Assembly (NCBI RefSeq): GCF_001279725.1
Contig: NZ_LGDE01000337.1
Span: forward strand, 1 to 64,000
From: Streptomyces sp. WM4235
GTDB taxonomy: Bacteria; Actinomycetota; Actinomycetes; Streptomycetales; Streptomycetaceae
Direction: 5' to 3'
DNA length: 64,000 bases
Position 1 is the first letter of the stretch, and each line of letters starts with the position of its first letter. The notes under the pieces were generated by a model that was not told the DNA's origin, ran no database searches, and saw only the letters and a list, made by a program, of their open reading frames with translations. The position numbers and the translations under genes were made by a program. Below, in pieces: positions 55,886-64,000 of the stretch.

Positions 55886-57508
55886 GTGACGTACGTGAAC
55901 TCAGCCGACTTCTCCCTCTACCCCGAACTCGACGCGAACGCCCTGCACGCCTTCGTCACCGCCCTCGAAACCGGCGACCTCACCGGCCTGTCCCCCTCCC
56001 GCGCCGCCGACGTCGTCGAGGTCCGGTCCGTCTCCGTGTTCAACCGCGGCAAGGTGACGGGCGCCGACGGGGACCTGCTCGACGCCGCGCTCTGGCGGCA
56101 CACCGGGTCGGACCCCCGGCCGGTGATCGTGATGCCCTCGCCGTGGTCGAACCTGGGCTGGCTCGCGTACGCCGTCCAGGGCGCGTTGTTCGCGGCGCGC
56201 GGCTACAACGTCCTCGCCTACACCGCCCGCGGGTTCGCCGGTTCCGAGGGCCAGGTCGACGTGGCGGGGCCGCTCGACGTCGCGGACGGCAGTCGCGCCC
56301 TGGACCACATCGTCGAGCGGACGGCCGGGCCGATCACCGGAATCGGCTTCCTAGGGGACTCCTACGGCTCCGGCATCAGCCAGCTCGTCGCCGCGCACGA
56401 CACCCGCGTGGACGCGGTCGTCGCGCTCAGCACCTGGGGCGACCTCGGGGCGGCCTTCTTCGAGAACTCGACCCGCCACGTCGCCGCCGTGAAGGCCCTC
56501 CAGAGCGCCGCCGCGCGGGCCCGACTGAGCGCCCGGACGCGAAGCGTCTTCGAGAACGTGCTGGCCGACCGCGACATCGAGGGGACCCTGCGGTGGGCGG
56601 AGCAGCGCTCGCCCCTCACGCACGTCAAGGAGCTCAACCGGCGCCAGGTCCCCATCCTCTTCGCGCAGGCCTGGCACGAGACGCTCTTCCCGGGCAATCA
56701 GACCGTGCGGATGTTCAACGAACTGACCGGCCCCAAGCGCCTCGACCTCTCCATCGGTGACCACTCCGGGCCCGAGATGTCCGGCATGCTCGGCCTGCCG
56801 AACCGGATCTGGACGGACGCCCACCGCTGGTTCGACCACCACCTGAGGGGCATCGACAACGGCGTCGCCGACCAGGCCCAGGTGGTCAGCGAGGTGATGT
56901 GGGGCAAGGGTCTGGAGTCGCGTGCCGGCTGGTCCGCGCTCACCGACCGGACCCGCCGCGTCCACCTGACGGGCGGTGGCGAGCTGGCGCACAAGCCCGA
57001 GGCCGGTTGGACGGCGGGCGTGGTGTGCGGGGTGGACACCCCGGCGACCGTCGCCGACGCGATCGTGACGTCCGGCTACGCGGAGATGGCCGGGCGGCCG
57101 AAGGTCTACCCGACCGGTGCCATCGACCGCGGCGTGGCGGCCGTCTGGGCGGCGCCGCCCGAGGAGGAGACCGCCCGGCTGCGGGGCACGCCCCGCCTGC
57201 GGGTGACGTACCGGGCGGCGAACCCCGGGTCCACCTTCGTCGCGTACCTGCTCGACATGGCGCCCGACGGGAGCGCCCACCTCGTCACCCACGCCCCGTT
57301 CAGCGACCTCGACTCGCCCCCGGACAGCCTCATCGGCGCGGACATCGAACTCCAGGCGACGGCGTACGACGTCCCGCGCGGGCACCGGCTGCTGCTGGTG
57401 ATCGACGGCCGCGACCCCTTCTACGGCGACGCCAACCTGCCGCGCGCCACGCTGGCCTTCACCTCCCCGGAGGCCACGCCGTCCTTCCTGGACCTGCCGC
57501 TCGGCTGA
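55886..57508 (+). CDS. CocE/NonD-family (X-Pro dipeptidyl peptidase-like) hydrolase
   Basis: A 540-aa alpha/beta hydrolase. The catalytic serine lies in [10 protein letters not shown] near residue 155; a C-terminal jelly-roll domain of about 190 residues ([21 protein letters not shown]) follows, as in cocaine esterase and X-Pro peptidases. Substrate may be an ester or proline peptide. No signal peptide. The GTG at 55886 follows AGAGGATG at 7 nt. Divergent from the carboxylase operon; a 14-bp hairpin follows. Confidence 0.85.
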   Translation: MTYVNSADFSLYPELDANALHAFVTALETGDLTGLSPSRAADVVEVRSVSVFNRGKVTGADGDLLDAALWRHTGSDPRPVIVMPSPWSNLGWLAYAVQGALFAARGYNVLAYTARGFAGSEGQVDVAGPLDVADGSRALDHIVERTAGPITGIGFLGDSYGSGISQLVAAHDTRVDAVVALSTWGDLGAAFFENSTRHVAAVKALQSAAARARLSARTRSVFENVLADRDIEGTLRWAEQRSPLTHVKELNRRQVPILFAQAWHETLFPGNQTVRMFNELTGPKRLDLSIGDHSGPEMSGMLGLPNRIWTDAHRWFDHHLRGIDNGVADQAQVVSEVMWGKGLESRAGWSALTDRTRRVHLTGGGELAHKPEAGWTAGVVCGVDTPATVADAIVTSGYAEMAGRPKVYPTGAIDRGVAAVWAAPPEEETARLRGTPRLRVTYRAANPGSTFVAYLLDMAPDGSAHLVTHAPFSDLDSPPDSLIGADIELQATAYDVPRGHRLLLVIDGRDPFYGDANLPRATLAFTSPEATPSFLDLPLG

Positions 57509-57552
57509 GCCGACGCGGCGTGAGACCCGTCCGCCTCCCCGCGGGTACGGAA

Positions 57553-57586
57553 CCGCCCCGCCGCCCTCTCGTGGGCGGCGGGGCGG
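57553..57586. terminator. bidirectional hairpin terminator
   Basis: A 14-bp perfect stem (57553-57566 with 57573-57586, ccgccccgccgccc) and tctcgt loop lie between the convergent hydrolase and EamA genes. Confidence 0.9.
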
Positions 57587-57612
57587 GAGGCGTCCCGGGA
57601 AGGGGAGACGGC

Positions 57613-58572
57613 TCAGGGGGTCGTCAGGGCCCGCTTGCCGATCTGGGAGCGGACCGCGCCCATGCTCGCCGCGATCACCAGGGCGATGGCGAGGGCGTCC
57701 AGGGCGGACAGGGCCTGGTGCAGGACCAGGAAGCCGGCGGTCGCGGCGATGGCCGGCTCCAGGCTCATCAGGATCGCGAAGGTCGGGGCGGGCAGCTTGC
57801 GCAGGGCCAGCAGCTCCAGCGTGTAGGGCAGCACCGAGGACATCACGGCGACGCCCAGACCGAGCGCCAGGGTGCTCGGCACCAGGAGGTCGGAGCCCGC
57901 CTCGACGATGCCCAGGGGCAGACAGAGGACCGCGGCGACCGCCATGGCCAGGGCCAGGCCGTCCGCCTGCGGGAACCGACGCCCCGTACGCGCGCTGAAC
58001 ACGATGTACGCCGCCCACATCGCGCCGGCTCCGAGCGCGAACGCCGCGCCCAGCGGATCGAGCCCGCCGAAGCCGCCGCCCCCGTGGCCGGCGAGGAGCA
58101 CGACCCCCGCCAGGGCCAGGCCCGCCCACAGGACGTTGACGAGGCGGCGGGAGACGACCACCGAGAGGGCGAGCGGGCCGAGGACCTCCAGGGTCACGGC
58201 CGGGCCGAGCGGGATGCGGTCGATGGCCTGGTAGAAGAGGCCGTTCATGCCGGCCATGGTCACGCCGAACCACAGGACGGTGGTCCAGTCGGCGCGCTTG
58301 TACCCGCGCACCTTGGGGCGGCACAGGACCAGCAGGACCAGCGCCGCGGCCGCCAGCCGGAGCGTGACCACGCCCGCCGCGCCGGCCCTCGGCATGATCA
58401 TGACCGCGAGGGCCGCGCCGAACTGCACGGAGACCCCGGCCGAGACCACCAGCGCGACCGGCCCGAGACGGGCGCGGGCACCACCGGACGCGGCCGCCTC
58501 GGCGGGGCTCGGGGCGGGCGCGGTCGCGGGACGGGAGGTGCGTGGGGACACGGGAGGAGTGGACGCGGTCAT
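57613..58572 (-). CDS. EamA-family exporter (RhtA/YdcZ-like)
   Basis: A 319-aa membrane protein of the drug/metabolite superfamily with two EamA repeats, about ten membrane segments beginning at residue 38. The motif-like SSVLPYTLELLALRKLP and SLEPAIAATAGFLVL in the second repeat resemble threonine/homoserine exporters of RhtA type. Residues 1-35 are Pro/Ala/Ser-rich and cytoplasmic. Stand-alone gene; divergent from serC, so an amino-acid-export role is tempting but unproven. Confidence 0.88.
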   Translation of the reverse strand: MTASTPPVSPRTSRPATAPAPSPAEAAASGGARARLGPVALVVSAGVSVQFGAALAVMIMPRAGAAGVVTLRLAAAALVLLVLCRPKVRGYKRADWTTVLWFGVTMAGMNGLFYQAIDRIPLGPAVTLEVLGPLALSVVVSRRLVNVLWAGLALAGVVLLAGHGGGGFGGLDPLGAAFALGAGAMWAAYIVFSARTGRRFPQADGLALAMAVAAVLCLPLGIVEAGSDLLVPSTLALGLGVAVMSSVLPYTLELLALRKLPAPTFAILMSLEPAIAATAGFLVLHQALSALDALAIALVIAASMGAVRSQIGKRALTTP

Positions 58573-58681
58573 CTCCCCAGGCTAAGCCGTCTGTAACGGG
58601 TGGCAAGCCGTGTCCCGCCTTACATTGGTCACACCACCGCACCCCCGGCGGAAGCCGGCGGCCGCGCGTTGCGCGAGGTGA

Positions 58682-59932
<1,251 letters not shown>

Positions 59933-59955
59933 TCCGTTCCCTCCCCCGTTCCCCC

Positions 59956-59993
59956 CGAGGCCCCCGGTGACGTTCGCGTCGCCGGGGGCCTCG
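59956..59993. terminator. UUCG-capped terminator of serC
   Basis: Arms 59956-59967 and 59982-59993 (cgaggcccccgg) pair perfectly, and an inner gacg-ttcg-cgtc stem extends the helix to a TTCG tetraloop. It begins 24 nt after the serC stop. Confidence 0.9.
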
Positions 59994-60224
59994 GCGTTCG
60001 CGGGTCCCGGGGCGGCTTCCGCTCCGGGACCTTGGTCCCAAAAATCGGGGCAAAGAGCCCGCAAACGGAACGCCCCGCAGGCCGCTGCGGCCTGCGGCTT
60101 CCCCCTGAGGGACCTTCGGCCGGGCCCCCTCGGGGCCCGCGCCGCCCCTGCAACCAAAGCGCCCCGGATGTCCCTCATGTCTGGTGTGCCGGGAACGAAC
60201 CCCGGCCCGTTCAGGAGGAACTCC
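59994..60224. other. leader region of the sortase-linked gene
   Basis: This stretch holds a hairpin ccgcaggcc/ggcctgcgg (60075-60097) and another G/C-rich stem near 60108-60150, before the AGGAGG at 60213-60218. It presumably carries the promoter and structured 5' leader of the secreted protein gene. No small gene is supported. Confidence 0.4.
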
Positions 60225-61100
60225 ATGCGCAAGGCATTCACCATCTCGGGCATCGTCCTCGCCTCGTCGATGGCCCTCGGCGTCACCGGCACCGCGTTCG
60301 CCGCCGACGCTCCCCACCCGACCCCCACGAGCAGCGCGAGCACCGGCACCGACGGCGGGGCGAAGACCGGCACCACCGACGCGAGCCTGAAGCTCTCCGC
60401 CTCCACCGCCAAGCCGGGCGCGAGCGTGGAGATCGGCGTCACCGCCCCCGAGGGCTCCACCTCCCTGGCCGTCTCCTCCGCCGCACTGGGCGACGTCAAG
60501 CTGACCGAGGGCAAGAGCGGCACCACCTGGACGGGCACCGCCAAGGTCGCCGACGTCAAGGACGGGAACTACGGCGTCGCCCTCACCGGTTCGGCCCCGG
60601 GCGGCAAGGTGCGGGCCACCGCGCAGCTGACGGTCAGGGCCGGCGCGCCGGACCCGAAGCCGCAGTCCCCCACCCTGCGCCTGTCCAAGGACTTCGGCCG
60701 CCCCGGCGACAAGGTGGCCGTCACCGTCACCACGGGCGCCGGTGACAAGAGCGCCCAGGTGAAGTCCGGCGCCTTCGCCGGCGGCCAGGTCAACCTCACG
60801 AGCGACGGCAAGGGCACCTGGACCGGCACCGCCGTCGTCGCGAACGACGTCAAGACCGGCTACTACGGCGTGGACGCCTTCGCCGGCGGCAAGAAGTTCG
60901 ACACCGTGAAGTTCTCCACCGAGGCCTCCGGCCACGACAAGAAGCCCGACGTGAAGCCGGTGACCCCCGTGAAGCCGGTGACCCCGCTGAAGCCGAGCGA
61001 GCACAAGAAGCCCAAGGGCTCCGTGAACACCGGCCAGGCCCCCCTCGCCGCCACCGGGACCGACGCCGGGACCGTCCAGGACGCGACCCGCAATGGCTGA
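60225..61100 (+). CDS. secreted Ig-like protein with a LAATG sortase motif
   Basis: A 291-aa protein. The signal peptide runs from MRKAFTISG to about TAFAADA (cleavage near residue 27). A Ser/Thr/Gly linker, two beta-rich Ig-like repeats (residues about 50-130 and 140-228, each with TWTGTA and YGV segments) and a Lys/Pro tail (KPVTPVKPVTPLKP) follow. LAATG at residues 274-278 matches the class E sortase motif LAxTG. The usual hydrophobic segment and basic tail are absent; only 13 polar residues follow. The ATG at 60225 follows AGGAGG perfectly. Its stop overlaps the sortase gene. Confidence 0.85.
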   Translation: MRKAFTISGIVLASSMALGVTGTAFAADAPHPTPTSSASTGTDGGAKTGTTDASLKLSASTAKPGASVEIGVTAPEGSTSLAVSSAALGDVKLTEGKSGTTWTGTAKVADVKDGNYGVALTGSAPGGKVRATAQLTVRAGAPDPKPQSPTLRLSKDFGRPGDKVAVTVTTGAGDKSAQVKSGAFAGGQVNLTSDGKGTWTGTAVVANDVKTGYYGVDAFAGGKKFDTVKFSTEASGHDKKPDVKPVTPVKPVTPLKPSEHKKPKGSVNTGQAPLAATGTDAGTVQDATRNG

Positions 61101-61716
61101 CCTGCCCACCCTCCGCCGGGGCGGCCGCGCACGCCGCGCGGCCGCCCTGGCGGGCACCGCCGGCCTCGCCGTCGTCCTCGCCTCCGGCTGCTCCTCCGCC
61201 GCCGACACGGACACCGCGTCCGCGGCGTCCGCGGCCCACCGGGCCGACGTGCTGAAGCCCTCCGTCCCGGACCGCGTCGCGATCCCCGACATCCACGTCG
61301 ACGCCCCGCTCGACACCGTCGGGCTCGACGCCGAAGGGGTGATGCGGGAACCGGACTTCGCGAAGCCGAAGGACGCCGCCTGGTACAAGGACGGTCCGAC
61401 ACCGGGCGAGGCCGGCGCCGCCGCCATCGTCGGCCACATGGACACCCCGCAGGCCCCCGAGGCCGTCTTCTTCAACCTCAAGAAGCTGAGGAAGGACGAG
61501 CCGATCCGGGTCCACCGCACCGACGGCAGCACCGCCGTCTTCGCCGTCGACGCGGTGGACACCTACAAGAAGGACGCGTTCCCCACCGACAAGGTCTACG
61601 GGGACACCCGCGGCAAGGCCGAACTGCGCCTGATCACCTGCGGCGGAGCCCTCACCGCGGACCGTCACTGGGACTCCAACGTGGTCGTGTACGCGCACCT
61701 CACCGGCCGGGAGTAG
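61093..61716 (+). CDS. class F sortase
   Basis: A 207-aa transpeptidase. An N-terminal hydrophobic segment (AALAGTAGLAVVLASGCSS, possibly a lipobox at LASGC) anchors it, followed by the sortase barrel. The catalytic histidine is in IVGHMD, the cysteine in LITCGG and the arginine near HWDSNVVV. Class F sortases are typical of actinobacteria, with few known substrates. It overlaps the secreted LAATG protein gene by 8 nt, so that protein is the first substrate candidate. Confidence 0.9.
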   Translation: MADLPTLRRGGRARRAAALAGTAGLAVVLASGCSSAADTDTASAASAAHRADVLKPSVPDRVAIPDIHVDAPLDTVGLDAEGVMREPDFAKPKDAAWYKDGPTPGEAGAAAIVGHMDTPQAPEAVFFNLKKLRKDEPIRVHRTDGSTAVFAVDAVDTYKKDAFPTDKVYGDTRGKAELRLITCGGALTADRHWDSNVVVYAHLTGRE

Positions 61717-61780
61717 CCCGGCACGCGATACCTTCAGGAGTTCGGCCCGGTTCGGCTCGGCAATTCTTGGAGGCAGCGGC

Positions 61781-64000
61781 GTGAGCGTGCGAGTAACGGC
61801 GGCCCAGGGTGGCGTGGACCCCTTCGGCACGGCCCGGCTGCGGCGCGGGGTGCTCGACGCCTGGGGCGCGGGCCCCTCCCGGTTCCGCGAGGACGCCAAC
61901 GCCGAGGAGGACCTGGCGCTCGGCGGCTACCGGGACCGGCTCGTCGTGGAACTGGCCCAGAACGCCGCCGACGCGGCGGCCCGCGCCCGCGTCCCGGGCC
62001 GGCTGCGGATCACCCTGCACCCGGGCGAGGGCGGGCCCGCGGTGCTCGCCGTCGCCAACACCGGTGCCCCGCTGGACGCCACGGGCGTGGAGTCGCTGAG
62101 CACGCTGCGCGCCTCCGCGAAGCGGGAACCCGCCGGTGCCGGCGGGGACGCGGCGAACGGTGCGGCCGGCTCGGCGGAGACCGTGGGTCGCTTCGGCGTC
62201 GGCTTCGCCGCCGTCCTGGCGGTCTCCGACGAACCGGCGGTGCTCGGCCGGCACGGCGGTGTCCGCTGGTCCCTGGCCGAGGCCCGCGAACTGGCCCGGG
62301 ACGCCGCCAACGGCAGCCCCGGACTCGGCGACGAGCTGCGTCGCCGCGACGGCCACGTACCGCTGCTGCGCCTGCCGTTGCCCGCCGAGGGCACCGCCCC
62401 CGAGGGGTACGACACCGTCGTGGTGCTGCCGCTGCGCGACGGCGCCGCCGAGGAGCTGGTGGAACGGCTGCTGGCCGGCATCGACGACGCCCTGCTGCTG
62501 ACCCTCCCCGGGCTGCGCGAGGTCGTCGTGGAGACCCCCGCCGGCGGACACCGCGTGCTGTACCGGCGCGCCGAGGGCCCGTACACCGTCATCGAGGACT
62601 CCGCCTCCGGCACCCACCGCTGGCGCACCGTGCGCCACCACGGCCCCATCGCCAAGGAGTTGCTCGCCGACCGGCCCGTCGAGGAACGACTGCGCCCCAC
62701 CTGGACGATCACCTGGGCGGCGCCCGTGGACGCCGACGGGGCGCCCGTGCACCCGCTCACCGCGCCGGTGGTGCACGCGCCGACCCCGACCGACGAGCCG
62801 CTGGGCATCCCCGCCCTGCTGATCGCCTCGCTGCCGTTGGACACCAGCCGCCGGCATCCCGCGCCGGGGCCGCTGACCGACTTCCTCGTGCAGCGGGCCG
62901 CCGACGCGTACGCCGAACTCCTCGGCTCCTGGGACCCGGTGAGCACCGGCCTCGTGGACCTGGTGCCCGGCCCGCTCGGCAAGGGCCCGCTGGACGGGGA
63001 CCTGCGCGCGGCCGTGATCGAGCGGCTGCCCCGTACGGCGTTCCTCGCGCCGGCCGCCCCCGCCGAGACCCCCTCCCCCGAGACGGCCGAGGAACGCCAC
63101 GCCCTGCGGCCCTTCGAGGCCGAGGTGGTGGAGGGCGCCGGTTCCGACACCGTGAACGTCCTCGCCGAGGTGCTGCCGACGCTACTGCCCGCCGGGCTGG
63201 AACGCCGCGCCGAACTGCGCACCCTGGGCGTCGGCCGGCTTCCGCTGGGCGACGCCATCGAGCGGATCGCGGGCATCGAGCGGACCCCCGAGTGGTGGTA
63301 CCGGCTGTACGACAGCCTCGCCGGCGTGGACCCCGACCGGTTGTCGGGGCTGCCCGTGCCGCTGGCCGACGGACGCACCGCCATCGGCCCCCGGCACATC
63401 CTGCTGCCCGGCGCCGACACCCCGCCGAGCCTGGCCCGGCTCGGCCTGAAGGTGGCCCACGCGGAGGCGGCGCACCCGCTGCTGGAGAAGCTGGGCGCGC
63501 TCCCGGCGACCCCGCGCTCCGTGCTGACCACCCCGCAGGTCCGGGCGGCCGTGGCCGCCTCCATGGACGCCGGCGAGATCTGGGACGAGGACGGCGTCGA
63601 CTCCGACGAACTCGTCGAGATCGTCCTGACCCTGGTCCGCGACGCCGACCTGGCGCCCGGCGACGAACCCTGGCTGGGCGCGCTGGCGCTCCCCGACGAG
63701 GACGGGGAACTCACCCCGGCGGGCGAACTCCTGCTGCCCGGCTCGCCGTTGGCCTCGGTCATCCGTGAGGACGAGGTGCCCTGCCTGGACGCCGAGCTGG
63801 CCGAACGCTGGGACGCCGACACCCTGACCGCCGTCGGGGTGCTGGCCACGTTCCAGCTGGTGCGCGCCACCGACGTGGTCCTGGACCCCGACGAACTGGA
63901 GCCCCGCGACGGGGACTTCGCCGAACCGGACGACGCGGGCCTGCTCGACGCGGTGGACGTGTGGTGCGAGGACCTGCTGGACCAGCTGCCGGACACCCCG
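61781..64000 (+). CDS. sacsin/Hsp90-like HATPase-domain protein (partial, runs off the window)
   Basis: An open frame of 740 codons with no stop before the window end. The N-terminal ATPase has the N box VVELAQNAADAA (about residue 50), ANTGAPLDATG, and the G motif GRFGVGFAAVLA near residue 137. This is the GHKL fold of sacsin/Hsp90-like proteins that recur in Streptomyces without assigned function. GTG 61781 follows TTGGAGG at 8 nt. The C-terminal part is mostly acidic and unrecognised. The coding frame begins 64 nt after the sortase and may share its transcript. Confidence 0.85.
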   Translation, partial: MSVRVTAAQGGVDPFGTARLRRGVLDAWGAGPSRFREDANAEEDLALGGYRDRLVVELAQNAADAAARARVPGRLRITLHPGEGGPAVLAVANTGAPLDATGVESLSTLRASAKREPAGAGGDAANGAAGSAETVGRFGVGFAAVLAVSDEPAVLGRHGGVRWSLAEARELARDAANGSPGLGDELRRRDGHVPLLRLPLPAEGTAPEGYDTVVVLPLRDGAAEELVERLLAGIDDALLLTLPGLREVVVETPAGGHRVLYRRAEGPYTVIEDSASGTHRWRTVRHHGPIAKELLADRPVEERLRPTWTITWAAPVDADGAPVHPLTAPVVHAPTPTDEPLGIPALLIASLPLDTSRRHPAPGPLTDFLVQRAADAYAELLGSWDPVSTGLVDLVPGPLGKGPLDGDLRAAVIERLPRTAFLAPAAPAETPSPETAEERHALRPFEAEVVEGAGSDTVNVLAEVLPTLLPAGLERRAELRTLGVGRLPLGDAIERIAGIERTPEWWYRLYDSLAGVDPDRLSGLPVPLADGRTAIGPRHILLPGADTPPSLARLGLKVAHAEAAHPLLEKLGALPATPRSVLTTPQVRAAVAASMDAGEIWDEDGVDSDELVEIVLTLVRDADLAPGDEPWLGALALPDEDGELTPAGELLLPGSPLASVIREDEVPCLDAELAERWDADTLTAVGVLATFQLVRATDVVLDPDELEPRDGDFAEPDDAGLLDAVDVWCEDLLDQLPDTP

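Overview
The window looks like a Streptomyces chromosome segment. It is very GC-rich, uses many GTG starts, and carries families typical of the genus: an XRE/DUF397 pair, anti-sigma-type HATPases, a calerythrin-like EF-hand protein, a DtxR-type iron regulator, an ECF sigma factor coupled to a zinc-finger/maleylpyruvate-isomerase protein, and a class F sortase. No rRNA, tRNA, CRISPR array, transposase or integrase was seen.

Region 1 (264-22188) is a CoA-dependent catabolic gene set of unknown substrate: DUF35/OB-fold protein, DoxX, FAD monooxygenase, ADP-forming acyl-CoA ligase, two-domain VOC protein, enoyl-CoA hydratase, flavin reductase, Zn alcohol dehydrogenase, three acyl-CoA dehydrogenases (two adjacent, likely a heteromeric pair), SDR, cyclase-family hydrolase, PF04909-type amidohydrolase and an AMP-forming acyl-CoA ligase. 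Seven copies of one 15-bp dyad, CTGACG-N3-CGTCAG, lie in five promoter regions here and tie the scattered transcription units into one probable TetR-type regulon. The regulator gene is not obvious in the window.

Region 2 (12606-16575) interrupts that gene set. It holds a PaeR7I/XhoI-type restriction-modification pair of lower GC content, a small hypothetical gene and a HATPase. By my scan the predicted target CTCGAG occurs once in 64 kb.

Region 3 (22460-46819) is mostly housekeeping and regulation: EF-hand protein, sigma/anti-sigma pair, purU, an amino-acid-type binding lipoprotein, a repeat-rich membrane protein, an NsdA-like HTH/TPR regulator divergent from a primase-polymerase-like protein, an ABC exporter, a decapitated gene remnant, a HATPase + XRE + DUF397 group, alpha/beta hydrolase, DtxR-type repressor, SIS protein, CorA-like channel, M15 peptidase, PAS protein, PH-domain protein, pdxH and a citrate synthase.

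Region 4 (46891-55568) is a seven-gene leftward operon, with all but one junction overlapping by 4 nt (ATGA or GTGA). It encodes a TIGR03084-like protein, AtuA, carboxyltransferase, biotin carboxylase, acyl-CoA dehydrogenase, enoyl-CoA hydratase and a TetR regulator. This is an acyl-CoA carboxylase pathway like those for leucine or acyclic terpenes. A 20-bp dyad in its promoter is the likely TetR operator. A common GC-rich intergenic repeat has become an in-frame linker inside AtuA.

Region 5 (55886-64000) holds a CocE/NonD hydrolase, an EamA exporter, serC, a secreted protein with a LAATG sortase motif but no membrane anchor overlapping a class F sortase gene, and the start of a sacsin/Hsp90-like ATPase that runs off the window.
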